From: Sclerodactyla briareus
Lineage: Eukaryota; Echinodermata; Holothuroidea; Dendrochirotida; Sclerodactylidae
Length of the DNA: 64,000 nucleotides
Direction of reading: 5' to 3'
Assembly: GCA_026419785.1 (NCBI GenBank)
Contig: JAODTK010004332.1
Span: 186,001 to 250,000 of the forward strand
Made by a program: the position numbers and the translations under genes. Positions 1 through 11,260 of this stretch are shown here, piece after piece (the stretch's first letter is position 1; every line of letters begins with the position of its first letter). Under the pieces are notes generated by a model. The model worked only from the letters and a program-made list of their open reading frames with translations, was not told the origin of the DNA and searched no databases.

Positions 1-203
1 ATGGTAGTAGGATGATGATATGTATGTATGATGTATGTAGTATGTATGTATTGTTATGTATATGATGTATGTATGTATGTTGTATGTATGTATGTATGTA
101 TTGTATGTAGTATGTATGTATTGTATGTAGGAGTAGGTATGTAGTTGGAGTTTATGTATGTATGTAGGTATGTATGTATGTATGTATGTATGCTAGTATG
201 TAT
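1..203. repeat. GTAT tetranucleotide microsatellite
   Basis: A degenerate run of GTAT/ATGT units with occasional missing bases. It begins at the window edge, so its true length is unknown. Similar tracts recur at 1474-1942, 3009-3253 and 27570-27622. Confidence 0.95.
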
Positions 204-426
204 AACTCAGATGCTCCACAAACGCGTCTTAGGCAAGGATCATACTTCCGACTCCATTGGTAAAGAGAAAGATGTTCCTTATGCATGATGGGGAAGACGA
301 TGGTGTTTCATTTGGTGGTACTGAAGTCGATGCCTTGGTGGTAGGGCACAATAAATGGTTAAGGTCGAATTGGACTACGGCGATTGGGGGGTTTTTTTGG
401 GGGGGAAAGACTGAATTCTCTTGTTT
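204..426. other. Unassigned spacer
   Basis: Non-repetitive sequence between the first microsatellite and the duplicated block. No gene is seen; the open frame at 257-481 has no recognisable domain. Confidence 0.4.
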
Positions 427-1473
427 GCGTGAACACCTTCAATTGGAATTTCATAACGACATTTATGCACTCATGGTGTGAATGAGGATGTATTCAAATG
501 GTCTTCACGGTGGCACAATGCTCTTCAAGCTCAAGGACGGGGAGACGGATACGGCAGCCAGACTTCGGAGGTTGCATATTCTGCGTTCAAATGGCCGAAT
601 AGCCAAACCGTCTGCACCAAGCCTGTCTTTTCATATTTCTCAAACCTGGCCCTGACTGATGATTAATCCGATTCTCCTTAAAATCCCGCATGGCAACTGT
701 GGAGTGCAATCACTTCTCCATACATATTTACCGATACTACCCAAAATCGGTCACTTTTGTAATAACCCTGGACACAGTAGGTCACATATCTGAATGGTGC
801 ATGGTGTTTAGCACTATCTAGGTTGCCAGAGACGATAGGTAGTGGACCCGTTTTAGCGCATTGAATTTTTGAAGCACACACCGGCGTCAATTTTCAGTAT
901 AGGGTTACTACTATAGCTGATATCTATTGGTGATCATGCTTCGTGTTGACTCACTTGTGTCAAGCACAGAAAGTCAGACCTTCTGGTTTGTGATCGGAAT
1001 GCCGGGAGCGGGTGTTGGTCGAATGTCTGTACCTCGAAGCCCTTCGACGGCCCTATGCATAAAAGTTTCAGAAATATCAACTGCTCAACAATTTAATTAC
1101 GCTGGATACACCTTACTCTTTTAGAACGGTCATTATTGTCATCAGTGAGTTTAGTAGCGGTGTGTGCCTAATTCGGGCTGCTTTCCTGCGTCTGAAAAAT
1201 GCCTTGGCTTTTCTAATGAAAGAGTAAAGCTATTGTAAAATTTCTTTAAGGGTGAGTGAAACATGGGTTATAACAAAAGTTGGAGGAAGCGTGCCATCGT
1301 CTGGCAATGTAATCGAATGAGATACTGGGCATGTACTGTCCGTTGACCTCCCAGTTCCCCGGTATGACCCTCTTTTTTGTAATCATTATTATTGCATTTG
1401 CATGTTATCCGCATGTAATCATCAGATTTGGATGTCATTCTTTGGGGAAGCAATCAACAGTCAAAACTAATAT
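427..1473 (+). repeat. Tandem duplication, copy A body
   Basis: About 1.05 kb that matches 1941-3008 in the same order and orientation, with many small indels. Shared landmarks are GCACTCATGG followed by GAATGAGG at 472 and 1976, CCCTGACTGATGATT at 651 and 2159, and CAATCAACAGTC before the next microsatellite at 1453 and 2993. The offset is about 1.5 kb. No coding potential is evident in either copy. Confidence 0.85.
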
Positions 1474-1683
1474 GGTGTGAGTGTGTGTAGGTATGTATGT
1501 ATGTATGTATGTAGGTATGTATGTATGTATGTAGGTATGTATGTAGTATGTCGGTAGTATGTATGATGTATGATGTGTATGTATGTAGGTATGTATGTAT
1601 GTATGTGCTGTGTGTATGTGTGGTGTGTGTGTGGTGTGTGTGTGTGTGTGTGTGTGTGATGTTGTGTGTGGGGTGTGTGTGGT

Positions 1684-1734
<51 letters not shown>

Positions 1735-1942
1735 TGGTGTGTGTGTGGTCGTGTGTGTGTGTCTGTGTGTGTGTGTGTTTGTTGTGTGTGGGTGTGTGTG
1801 TGTGTTTGTGTGTGTGTGTGGTGTGTGGGGTGTGGTGTGTGTGTGTGGGTGTGTGTGTGGTTGGTGGGTGTGGGTGTGCTGTGTGTGTGGTGGGTGTGGT
1901 GTGTGTGTGGTGTGTTGTGAGTGCGTGCGTGCGTGCGTGCGT
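1474..1942. repeat. Compound GTAT / GT / GTGC microsatellite
   Basis: Begins as GTAT repeats, becomes nearly pure GT with GGT interruptions from about 1620, and ends as GTGC repeats at about 1920-1942. Open frames here on both strands encode only Val/Cys or His/Thr runs and are artefacts of the repeat. Confidence 0.97.
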
Positions 1943-3008
1943 GCGAACCTCCAAATGGATTCTAACACATTTCTGCACTCATGGTTGAATGAGGATAGTA
2001 TTCAAATGGTCTTCCGGTGTCACACTGCTCTCAAGCTAAAGGAGAGCATACGGCCAGACACCGGACTTCGCGCAGCGCTGCATTCATCTGCGTCACATGG
2101 CGGATTAGCCAAACCATCTGCAAACCAGCACTTGTCTCTTCATATTTATCCAACATGGCCCTGACTGATGATTTAATCCGATTCATCTAAACCCGCATGC
2201 AACTGTGGGAGTGCATTCATTCTCCATAACTATACCCGATACCTACCAAAAAAGCGTGTCACTTGTAATAACCCTTGTGACACAGTGTCTCTATTATGCA
2301 ATGGGTGCATGGGGGTTTCGCATATCTCGGTTGCCCAGGACACGATAGGAAGGGCACCCTTTGTTAGGCAATGAATTTTGGAATGAATTTTTGAAGCACA
2401 AACCGGCGGGTCTCGAAAATTTCAGTAATAGGGTTACACTAGTGATATCTTTGGTGATCAGCTTCGTGTTGACTTCACTTGTGTCCAGCCAGAGAAAGTT
2501 CAGACCTTCTGTTTGTGATCGGATTCGGGAGGGGTTGTTGAAGGGCTTGTGTGTCGAAATTCCTGTCTTAAGACGCCCTCGACGCCCTATGAATCCAAAA
2601 AGTTTCAGAAATATCAACAATGCTCCACAATTTAATTACGCGGGAACCACCTTAACTCCTGTGGAAAAACGGTAGTTATTGTATCGGTTAGTATGGGATG
2701 TGTGCTAATCGGCTGTTCCTGATCTGAAAATGCTTGGCTTTACTAATCGAAAGAGTAAAGCTATTGTAAAATTTCTAGTGTGAGTGCAACCATGGGTTCT
2801 AACAAAGTTTGGAGGGAGCGTGCCAAGAGGTTGGGCCATGTATCGAATGAGCTATGGTTCATTGTACTGTCCGTGGACCTCCCTCACAGTTCCCCTGTCA
2901 TGACCTCTCTGTTTTGTAATCATTATTATTGCATTGCATGTTATCCGCATGTAATCATCTGTATTTGAGGTTCATTCTTGGGTGGAAATTGCAATCAACA
3001 GTCCAAAC
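1941..3008 (+). repeat. Tandem duplication, copy B body
   Basis: Second copy of the 427-1473 block. Like copy A it is followed by a GTAT/GT tract, so the duplicated unit is body plus microsatellite, about 1.5 kb. The copies differ by scattered substitutions and many one- or two-base indels. Confidence 0.85.
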
Positions 3009-3253
3009 TATATATGTGTGTGTGATGTGTATTGAGGATGTTGTATGTATGTCTGTATGTATGTATGTCGTTATGTATGTATGTATGTATGATGTAGTAG
3101 TATGATTTTATGTATGTGTGTATGTATGTTGTATGTATGTATTGTAGGTATGTATTGTAGATTGTATGTATGTATGTGATGCTGTATGTATGTATGTATG
3201 TGTACGTGCGTGTGCGTGTGTGGGGTGTTGTGTGTGCGTGTGTGTGTGTGTGG
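3009..3253. repeat. GTAT / GT microsatellite
   Basis: Third member of the tract type, closing duplication copy B. It ends in a short GT run at 3225-3252. Confidence 0.95.
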
Positions 3254-3399
3254 TCCAACATGCATGGTCAATGAGTGAAACTCGGTTTGGGTGTGCCCCT
3301 GGCTGGGTACATAAGTGCAATCATCTCAGTTCGATTAGGGAGAGTTCAAGTTTTGGAAGAAAAAGTGTTTATATATTGAATATAGCGAGACCGTGACGT

Positions 3400-3640
3400 G
3401 CTCTTCGATGATACGATCTAAGGGCAAGGCCAGTGGGGCTGGGCTGATCAATTCACTTGAAACAACTGGTATAGGCTTGTTTGTAGCAAGCAGCCGAAAT
3501 TTAGGGACTAGTGCGACTTTATCGACACATAGAATATGTGTAGTTGTAGTACCAGTACCGCAAGCTTTGCTGTCCCGGTCTAAATAACATAAAATTGAAT
3601 GGGCACGATCAGTGAACCCACGTCGACTTGCTGAAGGCGC
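3400..3640 (-). pseudogene. Possible BEL/Pao retrotransposon RNase H fragment
   Basis: The - strand is open for about 80 codons. HSILCYLDRDSKACGT is reminiscent of the HxFCDASxxAYGT opening of BEL/Pao RNase H-like domains, and ELISPAPLALPLDRIIEEH resembles the later LELxAAxLxxRLxxxIxxE stretch. The aspartate spacing is imperfect and no LTR, protease or integrase is nearby. This is a weak resemblance; it could equally be a chance open frame. Confidence 0.25.
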
Positions 3641-3664
3641 GCTGACGGCCCATTGAAAGTTCAC

Positions 3665-5700
3665 TTTTGTATTACAAGCTATCCATGGCGCAGAATAGTA
3701 TTGTTACCCCGTAGGCTACATGCGGCGGTATTTTTGAGGGTGCGGGAAAACTGTTGTCTTGTGCGGGTGCTTTGACGAGTGACACCGAAAGGAACAATCG
3801 AAACTGGACGTTAAAGGTTAAGAATACTGCTATAGTTGACCCCGCCATCGTGGGAGCAGCGGCTCACAGCTGGATAGGGAAAACATTGAGAAGTACCCGA
3901 TTAGCTTAGCAGAGCATAAATTATACATAACCAAAACGAGAACATAGATAGCTGAGGCCTACCCTTCACCATGGAAATGTATTCAGTGGTTCTTCAACCG
4001 ACCTAGCGTTATAGAAAGAACAAGTAAACATAATCTCCTCTGCAAATATAATTCGAGCCGTGCTGAAATTATGAGCTTATTCTAGATGACAAGCCCATTA
4101 AAGCTGCGCGTTAGCGGAAAGTGTTGGTAGGAAGGTGCACTCAGTCACAGAGAAACGGAACGTTGGGAAAATGGTTCGGCGGCAAGTGCGGGGGAATACA
4201 TAACAATCCTATTTTTTATCCCTACTCTGCATAGTCGGGGTAGTTCAATGATTAGAAATTAGATTTACTACTTCCTTCAATGAGACATTCAAGCTGGCTC
4301 AAATGAATTATCTAATTGGGGTTCAACAGTGAGTTTGAACGAATTCTCTAATTATTCTGTTGAGAAAGACTAGATTGAGTAAGGACAGTCCTAATTCTTC
4401 TTACTTCGTGAAAATTATTATTTGTCCATATTTCTGCATGACAACTACTCACGTTAGGCCATTCAGTCGTATGTGAGTGGAGCTGCAGGGAATATCCGTG
4501 TGCGCTCAACTCGTAGGAACCGTGTTTCCTGTCGAAGCTGCCCAGAAAATCTTCAAAATATATCTATTCACCAGAGCTTTAGTGAACCATGTTCATGTAT
4601 ATAGGCATAAAGGTACCGTACTCTCAATGTGTACCAGTCCTGGAGATTCTCCTATTCGGGAGAATAAAATTGTCTCCTGTTTAGGAAATTGAAATTATCA
4701 TAGAGATGTCATATTGCATTGTTTTCCCACAATGCAACGTTCTCCCGTTATAGTAGAATTCATTGCACCCCTCTTGAAATTCGATCCGGTCCGTTCTTCA
4801 ATTTTTACTGCCATATTAGTACCCTCGTTGTCCGATGACAAGAAAGCTTTGCTTGGATTGATAGTTGTCAATCTAGATTTCGACGAGAATATTTGAATAA
4901 ATTATGGCCTACTTCCGGGGTAGCTGTCTGCGTTTAATTTTGTCACAGTCATTCCGAACGCATGTTCGTTGTTGTAAAATTAGTTAGGGAACTACCAGAA
5001 CTGTAATCATGGACATTATTAAATCATTCAAACACGTAGGGTGTCTTAACTGGGAACGACCGGCCATGGGCTGCAAACAATGTTTATTCATACCTGTATT
5101 AACATAACGATTCCCCAACAGGAGATTTCCGTCAAATTCTCCCATGTCCTAATTTCAACAATGAAATATCATATTATGAAAGTGGTCCTTATTTTAAAAA
5201 TGAAAATGACAGTACCATATATGTGATTTGAACGTGACCTTTTCGCACCATCACGGTACAACCAAGGTTCTAGGTGTAGAAAATCGAGCAGCTGTGGTAA
5301 TTCCGCCTTGTTGTAACTTACAATCTCTGGGGGATCGATTATTACGACTCCTGAAGGAAGAAATCAATAAAACCATCTCCGACGGGGTTTCCCCTAATTG
5401 AGTTTTTCCTAGTAATATCTGTGTTTTCTTCCTGCGTCTCAAATGGAGCACGTGTATTGTAACGATTCCACCTGTCTGAAGACTAAGAATCACTAACATT
5501 AACTTCTGCCTCTGAGCCGTTTGAGAACCATATTCGGGCTACTTCTATGAAGAAAAAATCTCGGTGTTTTTCGATTCTATCACTCGGCAGTCGGAGTGCA
5601 GTGACAATTATAGTCTAGACAGTTGAAAGCGCTCAAAATACATCTAAAATGTTAAAGAAAGTCGTTTGAGCATTACGGAGACGTATTCGTTTGTCTAATT
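3665..5700. other. Unassigned region
   Basis: About 2 kb of AT-rich sequence with no recognised gene, tandem structure or match to the dispersed families seen elsewhere. Short open frames at 4477-4692, 4714-4896 and 5251-5499 show no domain. Confidence 0.4.
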
Positions 5701-5707
5701 GCCAATA

Positions 5708-5960
5708 TCAGTATATGAATAGTGGCTTATTGGCATATAAATAGGCCATAATGGTCATATCAGTTGGAGTCGTTTTTCCAATTCCATAATACTGTATATT
5801 TGGTAGCGTCAGGGAAATATTAATACCACGAGATCGCTTGAAATATAAATTGCTGCCCACATTCGAACTATTCTGGGAATAATGAGCCTTGTCAGAATTA
5901 TCTGGCTCTATGAACAGGCCCAGATTTTTCGTCATCATGTACAATACATATTACCGATTT
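5708..5960 (-). other. Open frame, possible extracellular exon
   Basis: A - strand open stretch of about 80 codons with NxS/T sequons (NSSN, NISL) and alternating hydrophobic residues (GINISLTLPNI, TDMTIMAYLY). This is reminiscent of GAIN-type or other beta-rich extracellular domains. No convincing acceptor and donor pair bounds it. I do not recognise the protein. Confidence 0.18.
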
Positions 5961-6143
5961 GGTCGTGAAAGGACTCACGTTCTCACAGATATTACACGGC
6001 TTCCCCATCGGCTGGACAACCCGTATCGTCTTAGCTTTAACTATAACATAGTGGAAATAGCAGCGTAATTGTGATAGAGCTTGTTTCAATTCCTCGACGA
6101 CAGTCCAGGAATCTATGCAGCATGACCAGTGTGGTGTTCTTCG

Positions 6144-6247
6144 GTCCTGTGTCTGTTTGTCTGTGGTGCGTGTGTGTGTTTTGTCTGTGTGTGTGCGTGC
6201 GTTTGTGTGTGTGTGTGTGTGGTGTGTGTGTGTGTGTGTGTGGTGTG

Positions 6248-6278
<31 letters not shown>

Positions 6279-6302
6279 TGTGTGTGTGTGTGTGTGTGTT
6301 GT
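6144..6302. repeat. GT microsatellite
   Basis: GT repeats with GGT interruptions, following an imperfect T/G-rich lead. Flanking sequence is unrelated to the 1-3 kb duplication. Confidence 0.95.
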
Positions 6303-6332
6303 GACGCCTGGATTGTGGACGCGATAACTCGA

Positions 6333-6990
6333 TCCCACCTAGATGGGGTCAAGCCTCACTTCAGGCCCAAAACAGCAGAATCAGAAAAAAAAAGCTAAAA
6401 CCTTGTGGCAACGAATAAGTCCAGGACGCTTTGACCGATCAAGCCGTAGTTTTGCATATTGCTTTTTCCTGGGGAGCAGTACAAGAGCCCTGTTGTGTTT
6501 GGTGTAGAGCGAGGGTCAATTTTGGTGATGATTTAGGAATTGTGACAAACTGATTTTTGGCCAATTTTATTTGTGTTCACGATACCTCACCCCACTGGAT
6601 GGATCGAGTTCATACTTAGTATGTGGGTTCTATATGAAGGGGGACATGGTCCCTGTTTTGTTTTTGGGCTCAAGGTGAGAGGTGTCTGAGTTTCAGCAGA
6701 GGTCAAAGTCTAAAAAAACCCTGTGACACGCATAAGTCAACCGCTTGGTCCGATCACGTACTTATGGAGAGCACAAGAACCTATTGTGTTTGGTGTAGAG
6801 CAGAGGTTATTCTGAGGATACAATAACTTAACTCTACCTGGATGGATTGAGCTCTTGCTTGGTATGTAAGTTCCCTTATTGTTTTGGGGTCAGGTGAATG
6901 TCCTCTGAGGTCAGCAGAGGTAATGGAAACAGAGGAATGGAAACTCTGTGGACACGATAGGTCCAGAACACGTGGTTCCTGACGAGCTGG
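6333..6990 (+). repeat. Tandem array of about 250-bp units (2.6 copies)
   Basis: Units start near 6333, 6590 and 6836. Each carries CTGGATGGATYGAGYTC-like starts, a TTGTTTTGGG segment, CAGCAGAGGT, a GTGGACACGATAAGTC-like stretch and (units 1-2) TGTGTTTGGTGTAGAGC. A single diverged copy occurs at 56740-56960. Confidence 0.75.
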
Positions 6991-7397
6991 AATTTAGTTT
7001 TCATTATTCCTCCTATTATCCAATTTGTTCTTGTAACCGGTCATAGGTTATTAGAAATTAGTCAATGAATCACTAAGCCTATTGGTTTCCCTTGGTTTTC
7101 TTTTTTAAATGGTATTTCACAAAGTATTACTCAATGAATATGAAACCAAACATAAATAATATTAGCCGAGAGAAATTATTTTTATGTATGTATACAGGAA
7201 GAACAACATTAAAACACATCTCTAATACAGAATAATGATCCCCAAGGCCAGGTCGCCAACAGCTCTCCCATCATATTGTTCCCATTATATACCTCATAAT
7301 ATTATTCAATATATATAAAAATAATTGAATATATCGGAATAGTATCGCAATTTTCAACGAGATTTTAATAGCGATTGGAAGCCATGTGCAACTGACA

Positions 7398-7553
7398 GTT
7401 CAGGCGGGTAAAAACCGCCGACGTGTAATCTCCGCGGGATGGCCTATGTCTGTCGTGGCCCTCGTTTGAAGAAAGCGCAATTATGGGCCTGTCCATTTGA
7501 ACCTCTGGTGACTGTTGAATGTCCTACCTGCCTGTTCAGGAACCATCTGTCCT
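7398..7553 (+). mobile_element. Hairpin-ended repeat family, copy 1, 5' part
   Basis: Starts with GGCGGGTAAAAACCGCC, the terminal inverted repeat of the family, then the shared segment CTCGTTTGAAGAAAGC and a GACCTCTGGTGAC-like stretch. The copy is cut at 7553 by a hAT-like insertion and resumes at 9238. Confidence 0.7.
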
Positions 7554-9237
7554 CAGGCGGCGATTTGTGTTGGCGGTTGGGGGGGCCGGACAGATGAATA
7601 CCATCTACGCGGAGCGCCACCACAGGTTGGCGCGTAGCGTACAAGAAAAGATTTTTTTCGTTTGCAGACCCCCTAGATTCAGGAACGGCACTTCCCCTGC
7701 CATGTGACAGTTCTGCCAGCATTCCTAACATGGATAACATTTTTTTATTTCAGGGAAGGTTCTCTCACAACAAACTTATCGCAATTAAGGGATCAATTTC
7801 AAGGTTTCGCGCTGGGTTCTGTGACATTTTCTGAAAACGCTTGCAAGTGAGGGTTTCAGTCATGAACGCATCAATCGAAAGGGACAATGCCACCACCACA
7901 ACGTGTTCGCGCGAAGCGCGAGATTTTGCAGGATCCAATTGACCAACGATCGGACATTGAATGACCACGCTCTGACCTAATCACTTACGATAGGGAGAGT
8001 CTGAAGTTGACTTGAAGATTACGGCCCCGTTTTTTATCTTCTTTGCGGCCACAGGCAGCATGGGAGGGACATTGCTACTTGGAGCCCAGACTCTGTGTCC
8101 AATGATTATAGCACAGAAGTAAAACGGCTACTGCGCGCGACGCGCTGCGCGAAAAAATCTAACACTTTTGGACATTTCCATCTAAAGACAGGCAATCTTG
8201 GATATAAACTTGTATGCACCAAAAAATTTTAATCATGTCTTTGCACGAAATTGTTTGGCGTTTCCTGGCCGAATCTTCGATGAATATTTATGGGGTTGTC
8301 ACCCGCACCGTGTGCCGGCCCTCTTAATATGTGCACCGTGCACGCAACAACTTTCGAAAAAGGGTCGCCCCATAAATTGATTGCGATACTCTATTTCAAA
8401 AATTGCAGATAGACATATTTTGCCACAACAATCTGAGCGTCCCGCCAGGTGGTAGACTTAGCCCAGTCGCCCCCCAACTTCTTCCTTTCAAAGACAAAGA
8501 GTTTACACTTTTTGGATTCATTCAAACATTAGGAAATATTTGTTCATGCTTGGCGCTGCTTTTCTTCACTTGCATTTCGAATCATGTCTTTCTGACAACT
8601 TAATTTGTGGCGTTCCTGGTTGATTTTCGAGCGAGCACCGTGTGCACTAATAGTGATAGTATGGGCACAGCTAGTGCACTTCAACTTCAACAAGTGCGTC
8701 GCCACCATAAATAAATAAAAATCAAAGATCCCGCCGGGTGGTTAACTTACCCCGTCGTTAACCCCCTTCACCTCAAGAAAACGATTTTGTTTGACAACGG
8801 TCAAGAGGGAGAGAAACACCTTAAGATGGTGTGATGAAGCTAGTCTTATGTAAACGCTAGGGATTGGAGGAGAACCCTGACTTCATTGATAATTGAGGAG
8901 AACAACCCAGAGTTAAATTTCAGGCATTTTTGTGTTAAGGAACACATATGTCTGCAGAAGGCAAATCATATGTCTGAACACTACCGACACATGAAAAATC
9001 CGCGCGCAGCGCGCAAAATTTCGAAAATGGAGCAACAGAATTTCCCTTAACTCGATCATTTAGGTTCATCAATGCTTTGTTTTAAACATGGTGTGCTATG
9101 GATATTCGGATACAGTGTCAGCGAAATAGCAAGTCTGTCCAAATTATTGGGGGGGACACATGCATTGCGTCCCCCCCACCCAAATATTGGGGGGGGACCC
9201 GTCCCCCCTTCCCGTCCCCCCTGATCGCCGCCGCTTG
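7554..9237. mobile_element. hAT-like non-autonomous element inserted in copy 1
   Basis: Left end CAGGCGGCGATT, right end (reverse complement) CAAGCGGCGGCGAT, both followed by G-rich tracts. It separates two parts of one repeat copy whose uninterrupted relatives are collinear. Flanks CTGTCCT and CTTTAGTCC fit an imperfect 8-9 bp target duplication. Its left 150 bp matches that of 29672-31196 (GCGTAGCGTACAAGAAA, then the AACGGCA segment), so the two are one family. No transposase is seen. Confidence 0.6.
8200..8770 (+). repeat. Imperfect internal duplication in the hAT-like element
   Basis: Two related segments of about 300-340 bp. Landmarks are AATCATGTCTTT at 8230 and 8581, GCACCGTGTGC at 8308 and 8635, and GTCCCGCCAGGTGGT versus GATCCCGCCGGGTGGT at 8438 and 8728. 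No coding potential. Confidence 0.55.
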
Positions 9238-9771
9238 ACTTTAGTCCACATTCTCTCTTTCTCCAATTTTAGTTCAAATCCGACACACGTTGAAAAAAAA
9301 ATCATGCAATCAAAACGCAAAAAAATCGACCTCTGGTGACCCTGAATCATCGTCATGTTTTTGGGGACCACCTCTTGTCCCCACGCACAAGAGTCATGTC
9401 AATCGGACTAACTATGTATTTTCAACAACAAAAAACAACCAAAATTTGACCTCCGGTGATTTTGAAAATCACCGTCATGTTTTTCGGGCATTTTTTGGTC
9501 CCCACCCACCAAGTTTCATGTGCAATCGACCTATCTCTGTATTTTCGTGTGAACCCTTCAAATGTGGGCGTAGACATGCAGCAATGCTACTTTCGAACTC
9601 ATCCGAGATTCCACAATAGAGTCCACGGATCTGTGTACCAATTCATATTGATCGTTTAAAGAGTTCTTGCGCTGACACCGCCTAAAGGCGGCGGTGTGCG
9701 GGCGGCCGCGACGGCCGGCCACACCCCCAAAACGACAATATCCTATCCCCGTACCGACGCCTAAAAGTGTT
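9238..9771 (+). mobile_element. Hairpin-ended repeat family, copy 1, 3' part
   Basis: Continues the interrupted copy: GACCTCTGGTGACC, CGTCATGTTTTTCGG, CCACCAAGTTTCATGT, CTTTCGAACTCATCCGAGAT, then a GC-rich GGCGGCGG block and an AATATCC-containing 3' end. Order and spacing match the copies at 14243 and 38165. Confidence 0.7.
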
Positions 9772-9956
9772 GCGGGATTTATTCCAAATCTGTTTCGGGT
9801 AAAGCTTAGCTGATCGGTCTATGATAACAGCATGACTTATAGCTAGGGTCGTCTGCCGCTTTGCAGCTTGGCCAGAAAATCGGACTCTATCCTAACTCTA
9901 GCTGGTTTCGACATTTAGAGTTAAAAATCCCCGTTTTCGGCTTCTTGTTTCATGGT

Positions 9957-11260
9957 CAGGATTGGTGAAAAAAAATCGGATTTTATATTTGATTTTAAGA
10001 TCTGTCACTATTGATTTTAAATCATTTATTTGATTTTTTCAAAATCCACATTACCACTTGGTCTCATGATGCTCTGAGGCTTGAACTTTCAGAACCTAAA
10101 CTTGCCATCATAATATGCACCCATTAGACTGCATGCAGTGTCAGAGTATACATACATGCAGGCCTACCTGTGCCAATGGTGGACGTTGGTTTGGTATTTC
10201 CCACCTGGTGGCCCCCCATGGGTCCTATGAAAATCAAGACCATTTGTGTGATATCAATTGTCATTAAATTGTCCACCATATCTACACAAACAAGATACAT
10301 GTATGCATCTAAATCGATGAATTATGGGAAGCGGGAATATGAAACCCATGCCACCCATCATTAAGTTCACTGAGGTTCAATTGCTGTTACTGGTAATTCT
10401 CTCATTTCCTGATAGTTCTTAAAGTTTATCTGGATTGGTGAATTGCTTCCTCATGGCCGAATGGCATAGTTCATCAATTGAACACAAATTATCCCATAAA
10501 CTTGTAGTCACCACCTGACCTAATGTTGTTGAGTCAGAAAGTGACCTATAATGTGGTAAACGGCCACAGTGGCACACAATGTTGTGGAATCATTGTTTTT
10601 GGATCATAGATATCAGTCATCTCTATATATTTCAGAAATATAACTGTGGTGGATAATATGAAAACATTTTGGAATGAAAACAATACTGTTATCCATTCAT
10701 ATAAGGCCTATTTTAGTACAGTATGGCTATACTTTCCCTGTTTTCATAAAGAAACTATACTTATGAAGGAACCATGGCATTAAGTCGAGAGAGATAGAAT
10801 TCCCTTCATCAGAGCATGAATTCAGCCAAAAATATGATAACACATGTGATTTGGGAGGTGATACACTAATTCTTGTGTAATGCTGTGTTTATAATTTAGG
10901 CGAACCTACACTTTATAGCGTTTTATATTTACCCTGTTATTCCTAACACTTTTCTAATAGTAACTAGTTAGTTTGAATTGTTTTGTGGGAAATTTTAATT
11001 AAAACCCGCTAAGTGAAGGAATCCCGAATGTTAGGGGTAGGGATACCTTCATGTGTTAGAATCATTCTGCTGTGTATATTTGGTATTTTATATTCATTCT
11101 AATTTCAATTCATTAAGTTCGACTTCAGACTCACTGTTCCTAACAGAAAAGGGGAATCTTTGAGAAAGTGTTTAAATCAGTGATTTAAAACACCAAATCT
11201 TTAATTCAATCGCGATTCAATCAGTTATTTAATCAACGTGATTTAACTCAACCAACCCTG
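9957..11260. mobile_element. TIR element with GATTTAAA-rich ends
   Basis: Left end CAGGATTGGTGAAAAAAAATC; right end, reversed, CAGGGTTGGTTGAGTTAAATC. Both ends continue into TTTAAATCA-type repeats (10000-10040 and 11170-11245). The interior of about 1.1 kb is AT-rich and non-coding. Flanks TTCATGGT and TTGATGGG (two bases out from the nominal end) are only a partial target duplication. It looks like a non-autonomous hAT-type element. Confidence 0.45.

Noticed and set aside
1435-2164. Several 150-190 codon frames rich in Val/Cys or His/Thr
   Set aside because: They are translations of GT/GTAT microsatellite in different frames; the same happens at 3000-3270 and 5900-6400.
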